Shown in pieces: positions 15,950 through 21,023 of a stretch of 21,023 bases of DNA (positions are counted from its first letter, which is position 1; the number at the start of each line of letters is the position of its first letter). Source of the stretch: Coemansia sp. RSA 922 (lineage: Eukaryota > Kickxellomycota > Kickxellomycetes > Kickxellales > Kickxellaceae). Where the stretch lies: the NCBI GenBank assembly GCA_027577415.1, contig JANBQS010000325.1:1-21023 (forward strand), read 5' to 3'. The notes under the pieces are model-generated. The model was given only the letters and a program-made list of their open reading frames with translations. It did not search any database and was not told where the DNA came from. The position numbers and the translations under genes are program-made.

Positions 15950-18900
15950 ATGTCTAGCAAATACACCTTTGAGGTTGTCCTGATGAGGAGCGTCTTTCCA
16001 GAGACCACTAGGGTCGAGGTCACTGCCTACCATTCCGACAGCCCAGGCGACCATGAGCTCATTGTGCTCTGCCCTAAGCTGCCTACCGCCGACTCGCAAG
16101 AGGTCGTCTACACAGCCACTATGGAGGTTAAGTCTCTCAAGCCGCTCTTGGGCGCTGAGTGCCGTGTGGACGGCGTAGATACTCTCATATCTATGCCAGG
16201 GTTTGCTACCTCTACCGATAACCCACTAAAACTCACTCTAGGTGTCAAGAGTATTGAAACCTCGCTTGAACAAGACACCTCTGCTGCTGATGACGAAGGC
16301 GTTGATCTAGTTACTACCGCCGATCATCCTCCTGCAGCTATTGACGCAGTAGATGCAGAGCAGAAAAACAGCGATGGAGCTGGTAAGTAACCGCGAAAAA
16401 AAGAAAATTTATCACTGTTTGTTTTAACTTTGTATCTCTAACATCAATCTTTTTTCATTTTATTATATAATGTAGGCGTTGCTGGGCCCTTGGCGGCGCT
16501 TAAGAGTTTGAGCCAAATGGGCACTGCTCACTCCTCCTGTGCAGACCTGACGCTCTCCGATCTAAAGGACGTGAGCGAACACGCCGACAACCAAGCGGAT
16601 TCGGCTAATGTGCCAAGTGACGAAGAAGGCGCGCCTGCGGAGAACCAGGAGCCAACTGAAGTATCTGAGCAACCTGAGCTTGATGCCGAAGTCGAAGGCG
16701 ACTCTGTAAGCATCAGCGAGCTAATAGAAGCCGGCACGGCAGACGACGTTGACAGTGGTGCAGAAGTCTTGTCCGAGGCGTCGTCTGAGCTCGAGTGTGT
16801 CGAGCTACAAGAGCTCGTTGGCGATTCTGACATAGCCCCGATCCCGACAGACGACATTCAGTCCACTACGGAGCGCGATATTGAGGTGCCTGCGCTCGAG
16901 GAGCCTGTAGCTGAAGTTGCCATCGAACAAGCCATTGCTGAGAAATCCACAGAGGCTACTGTTGAAGATCTTGTCGCCGATGAACCTTCTGTAGAAGCCC
17001 CCATCGAGACGTCGTTAGCCGAGCATATCGAGGAGCCTGCTGTGGCGGATCCAGTGACCGAGTCTTCTGAACCTGCTGTCGAAGAACCCGCCACAGAGGT
17101 CGTAGAGTCTACTGTCGATACAGCCGATGCTGTAGTAGAGGAGCCAGCTGATGTGGATATTGCACCTGTTTCCGAGGAGCCGGTTCTTGAAGCCGCCGAG
17201 ACTGCCTCTGACGAACCTGCGGTAGAAGTCACTGAGACCGTTGTTGACGATGCCAGCAACGAGGAGCCAATTGCCGAGGCCGTTGTTGACGAGCTTGCCC
17301 CCAAAGTCTCCGAGGTCGTGGTTGAGGCATCTGCTACTAATGCTATCGAGCCTGTCACTGAAGAGCGTGAAGTCGAGGAGCCGGTTGCCGAGGAGCCTGC
17401 TACTGATAACGTTGAGGCCACTACCGAGGATGCCGACCGCGCTTTGGAGGAGCCGGCCGGTGACGATGTTGAGGCGACAACGGAGACTACGGATCCTGTT
17501 GAGAAGGCTCTTATTGTTAATGAGGCTGATGTCAACGAGCCTGTAATTGATGTGTCCAGCGTCGAGGCTGTCGATCTCCCAGTCGAGGCTGAGGAGCCAA
17601 TTCCTGAGGTCATCAATGATGAGGGTGTCGTTGAGGAGAAGGCCAGCGAGGCTGTCGAGGAGTCGGCTGCTAAGACTGTCACTGAGACCGTCGCTGATGA
17701 GGTCACAGCTGACGTCGCTGAGGAGGCCGCTGCTGACGCTGTCGAGAAGCCGACTGCTGAGACCGTTGCGGATGAGTCTGCCGATGTCGTTGCTGAGGCC
17801 GTCGCTGATGAGTCTGCCGATGTCGTTGCTGAGGCCGTCGCTGAGGAGGCCGCAGCTGACGTTGTCGAGGAGCCGACTGCTGAGACCGTCGCTGATGAGT
17901 CTGCCGATGTCGTTGCTGAGGCCGTCGCTGATGAGTCTGCCGATGTCGTTGCTGAGGCCGTCGCTGAGGAGGCCGCAGCTGACGTTGTCGAGGAGCCGAC
18001 TGCTGAGACCGTCGCTGATGAGTCTGCCGATGTTGTTGTCGAGGAGCCAGCTGAGGAGGCCGCAGCTGACGTTGTCGAGGAGCCGACTGCTGAGACCGTT
18101 GCTGATGAGTCTGCCGATGTCGTTGCTGAGGCCGTCGCTGAGGAGGTTGCAGCCGACGCTGCGGTGGAACCAGTCAGCGAGGTTGTCGAGGCTGCTGCAG
18201 CAGAGCCAACTGCCGAAGAACCCACCCGTGAGATTGCCGAGGAGCCAGCTGTCGAGACTGCAGAGGTTTCTATCGATGAACCTGCCGTTGAGGTTGCTAC
18301 GGAAGAGCCCATTGCTGAAGTCGTAGCGATCGCTGTTGAAGAACCTGCTATCGCTGAACCAGAAGCCGAGGAGCCAGCAGTTGCGGATCCCTCTGACGAG
18401 ATGGCTGCGCGCGACTTGGAAGAGCCTGCATCAGAGGAGCCTCAGCCCACAGTTGAAGTCCAGACTGCAGAGCCTGCAGCTGACATTACCGAGCCAGTTG
18501 CTGAAGAGTCTGTCAGCGAGGATGCTGTTGTCGAAGAACCCTCAGTGGATGTCGTTGAGCCTGCTGTGGAGCCTATTGCTGAGGCCACAGTATCTGCCGA
18601 CGTTGCTGAGCCGGATAACGAACCTGCTACTGAAGAGCCCGCTGCTGAAGTGCCTGCCGCTACTATTGACGAGGCTATTGCTGATGAGCCAACGGTTGAG
18701 GAGCCCGCTGTTGAAGTAGTCGAGCGTGGCCTAGATAAGCCATTGGTCGAAGAGCCAGCTGCCGATACCATTGAGACCACCGCCGAGGAGCAGAATACTG
18801 AGGTGGCCGAGCCTGTAACCGAGGAGGTTGTTGCTGAGGTAGCTGAGCCTGTCGCCGTCGTCGAAGAGCCTGCTGCTGATGAGCCTGTTGTCGAGCCCAC

Positions 18901-21023
18901 TACCGAGGTCGTCGAGCCCATCGTGGATGAGCCTGCCTCTGAGGTTTCTACAGATGAGCCAGCTGTGGAGTCCGTTGCCGAGCCCGTAGCCGAAGCAGCT
19001 ATTGAAGAAGCTGCCGCTGAGGACGCCGTCCCTGAGCCAGCCACCGAGGTCGCTGAGCGCGCCCTGGAAGAGCCTACTGCCGAGGTATCTGAGCCCATTG
19101 CAGAGCCTGTTACCGAGGCCGACGTACCAACGGCTGAGGCTTTCGTCGACGCTCCTGATGCTGTCATCGAGGAGTTGGTCGCTGAGGCTATTGCCGAGGA
19201 ATTAGTCGCCGATGAGCCCGCAGCTGAGGCGATCTCTACCGAAGGTGTTGCCGAAGAGTCGACTGCCGAGGTCATTGAGGAACACGCCGCTGAGCCTGTT
19301 GTCAACGAGACTGCCGAAGATGTCGAGCTCACTGCTGAAGCCGCCGAGGAACCTGCTGCTGAGCGCGCCTTAGAGGAACCCGCTGCTGAAGAGACGGTTG
19401 TCGAAGTTACTGGTTCCGTTGTTGACGAGCTAGCTGCAGCGATGGAGGAGTCACCTTCTGAGGTTGTCGAGTCTGCAACTGTCGAGGAGGCTGCTGTAGT
19501 CGCTGTCGATGAGCCAGCTGCTGAGGTTCCTGAGGCTGTTGCAGAAGAGCCTGCTACCCAGATCGCTGAGGCTGCTGATGTCGTTGAGCCTATGACCGAA
19601 GTCGCCATTGCTGACAGCGAGGATCCGGTTGCTGATACCGCCCAGGTCGTAGACGATGTGTTTGATCTCGATGTTGACAAGCCCACGGCCGATGTCTCTG
19701 TGGCCGCCGTCGAGGAACCTGCTGACAAGAGCAATGAAGTCGCTATCGTCGATGAGCCTGCAACCGAGGTCGCTGAGCATGCCATAGAGGAGCCGTCAGT
19801 CGAAGCGGGTGAGTCAGCTGGCACCGAGCCCGTTGTTGAGGCCATTGAGACCGTCATCGGACCAACTGACGAGCTCATCGAGGATTCTGTTGTAGAACTT
19901 GTAAGCAATGCTGTTGAAGATCCTCCCGCAGTCGCAGAAGACGTCGCCGTTGTCGAGGAACCAGTTGCTGGAGATTCAACAACAGAGGCTGTTGATGAGA
20001 TTGTTGATGATGTCGTTGAGGAGGCCGTTGTCGAATCTTCTGAGGACACTGCTGCCGATCTGACCGATGCTGTTGTCAACGAGGAGCCAGCTGTAGAGGA
20101 TTCTGACGTAGCCGTTGAAGCCCCTGTGGCAGAAGACTCTGAACCTGCCGCCGAGGCGGCTGATGTCACCACCGAAGAGCCGGCTTTTGTCGAGAGGTCC
20201 CTCGCGATCCAGCGGCCTGATGAGGACGTCACTGTCAGCGAGCCAACAGTAGAGGAGCCTGTAGTTAAGGTCGCTGAACCTACTACTTCCGAGTCCGTCA
20301 CTGCGGATTCAGAGCCTGTCGCCGAGGTTGTCGAGGCCACTGTTGAAGATGTCTCTGACAAGGCTGACATTGAAGAGTCAACAACCTCGGTTGTTGAGGC
20401 TGTCGCTGAGGAGCCAGCTGTCGAGGCTGCCGTCGAAGAGCCAGTCGTTGAGGCCGCCGCTGAAGATCCAGCTGTCGAGGCTGCCGCTGAGGAGACCGCT
20501 GTCGAGGCTGCTGCTGAGGAGCGCGCTATCGAGGCTGCTGTTGAAGAGCCAGCTGTTGAGGCTGCCGCTGAAGAGCCAGCTGTCGAGGCTGCCGCTGAGG
20601 AGCCAATCGTTGAGGCTGCCGCTGAGGAGCCAGTCGTCGAGGCTGCCGTCGAAGAGCCAGCTGTTGAGGCTGCCGCTGAGGAGACCGCTGTCGAGGCTGT
20701 CGTTGAGGAGCCCGCTGTCGAGGCCGCCGCTGAGGAGCCCGCTGTCGAGGCTGTCGCTGTGGAGCCAGTCGTTGAGGCTGCCTTCGAAGAGCCAGCTGTT
20801 GATGCCGCAGCTGAGGAGCCAGCTGTCGAGGCCGCCGCTGAGGAGCCCGCTGTCGAGGCTGCTGTTGAAGAGCCCGCCGTCGAGGATGCCGCTGAGGAGC
20901 CAGTCGTTGAGGCTGCTGCTGAAGATCCAGTCGTTGAGGCTGCCGTTGAAGAGCCCGCTGTCGAGGCCGCCGCTGAGGAGCCAGCTGTCGAGGCTGCTGT
21001 TGAAGAGCCCGCTGTCGAGGCTG
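15950..21023 (+). CDS. Giant acidic Glu/Ala/Val/Pro repeat protein (3' end outside window)
   Basis: Not a family I recognise. Exon 1 15950-16382, intron 16383-16475 (93 nt, GTAAGT...TGTAG, phase 1, Gly codon split), exon 2 16476 to beyond the window. I read exon 2 in frame through to 21023 and found no stop: about 1,660 residues so far. Residues 1-100 look like a compact beta-rich domain (FEVVLMRSV, VEVTAYHS, ATMEVKSLKP, CRVDGVDT, LKLTLGVKS) with no signal peptide or membrane segment. From about 105 on the protein is almost only Glu, Asp, Ala, Val, Pro, Thr and Ser, with very few Lys/Arg or aromatics, so it is extremely acidic and probably disordered. The unit VEEPAVEA recurs loosely throughout, exactly at the end. 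The ATG follows a CT/CA-rich leader typical of well expressed fungal genes. The function is unknown; a cytosolic scaffold, cation-binding or structural role would be a guess. Confidence 0.85.
16383..16475 (+). other. Intron of the acidic repeat gene
   Basis: GTAAGT donor right after GATGGAGCTG, T-rich interior, TATAATGTAG acceptor. Without splicing, the first exon would stop after two more codons (TAA at 16388-16390), so the intron is needed to connect the N-terminal domain to the repeats. Confidence 0.85.
17750..18157 (+). repeat. 123-bp in-frame tandem repeat block with 36-bp subrepeats
   Basis: Unit starts CCGACTGCTGAGACCGT at 17750, 17873, 17996 and 18083. The first two copies are 123 bp (41 codons) and differ at two bases by my count. 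The third is shortened to 87 bp (loss of 36 bp) and the fourth is partial. A 36-bp subrepeat (12 codons, ADESADVVAEAV) occurs twice inside each full unit. All length changes are multiples of 3, so the frame is kept. Confidence 0.9.
20408..21023 (+). repeat. 27-bp coding minisatellite (9-residue repeat)
   Basis: Twenty-two complete 27-bp units and a partial 23rd run to the window edge with no indel: unit 1 starts at 20408 and unit 23 at 21002, exactly 22 x 27. Consensus peptide is E-E-P-A-V-E-A-A-(A/V). Variants are single-codon changes (Pro to Thr or Arg, Ala to Val/Ile, Glu to Asp). The array continues beyond the window, so its total length is unknown. Confidence 0.95.

Noticed and set aside
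16858..18312. 484-codon Ser/Ala/Thr-rich open frame on the minus strand
   Set aside because: It is the reverse-complement shadow of the GAG/GCT/GTC/GCC codon repeats of the acidic gene. The plus frame continues through it, is joined by a good intron to a real N-terminal domain, and the minus frame has no domain of its own.
17547..18326. 259-codon Arg/Leu/Ser-rich open frame on the plus strand
   Set aside because: Frame-shifted reading of the same repeat; not joined to any start context or domain.
18442..20370. 642-codon Ser/Ala/Thr-rich open frame on the minus strand, mucin-like in look
   Set aside because: Same repeat shadow; composition follows automatically from reading the complementary codons (AGC, TCG, GCT, ACT). 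No signal peptide or anchor at either end.

Overview
This is a gene-dense stretch of a fungal nuclear chromosome. It carries single-copy eukaryotic housekeeping genes (SAM50, SEN34, Sec61-beta, RAD51, UMP1, PRP22) and LCL3, a fungal membrane-anchored nuclease. Introns are few and short (about 54-315 nt), with GTAAGT/GTACGT donors, and intergenic spacers carry long A/T and pyrimidine runs. This compactness would suit an early-diverging filamentous fungus such as Kickxellomycotina, but that placement is an inference, not something the sequence proves. No tRNA, rRNA, CRISPR array, transposase or other clear mobile element was found.

Left part (1-9.7 kb): the last exons of a bHLH transcription factor (+); LCL3 (+) meeting SAM50 (-) tail to tail with 7 bp between stop codons; SEN34 (+) diverging from SAM50 and meeting the Sec61-beta gene (-) with 24 bp between stops; a phytanoyl-CoA-dioxygenase-like enzyme (+); an unrecognised two-exon gene (+); RAD51 (-, two exons); the proteasome assembly factor UMP1 (-); and a small Nudix hydrolase (+) diverging from UMP1.

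Middle (9.7-14.8 kb): an intronless PRP22/DHX8 spliceosomal helicase, then a two-exon gene that joins a glycogen-binding CBM48 (AMPK-beta type) module to a C-terminal membrane anchor. Two competing 3' splice sites would decide whether that protein is membrane bound.

Right part (14.8-21.0 kb): a 1.2 kb gap with no convincing gene, then a very large gene that runs off the window. It has a ~100-residue N-terminal domain, one 93-nt intron, and more than 1,500 codons of very acidic Glu/Ala/Val/Pro repeat with no stop. Within it are a 123-bp repeat block and a terminal, perfectly spaced 27-bp (9-residue) array. The two long Ser/Ala/Thr-rich reading frames on the opposite strand are codon shadows of this repeat.

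Most genes are unrelated housekeeping genes packed head-to-head and tail-to-tail, so neighbourhood says little about shared function. The exception worth a second look is the right-hand pair: the tail-anchored CBM48 protein and the giant acidic protein, whose N-terminal domain may be a degenerate module of similar type.
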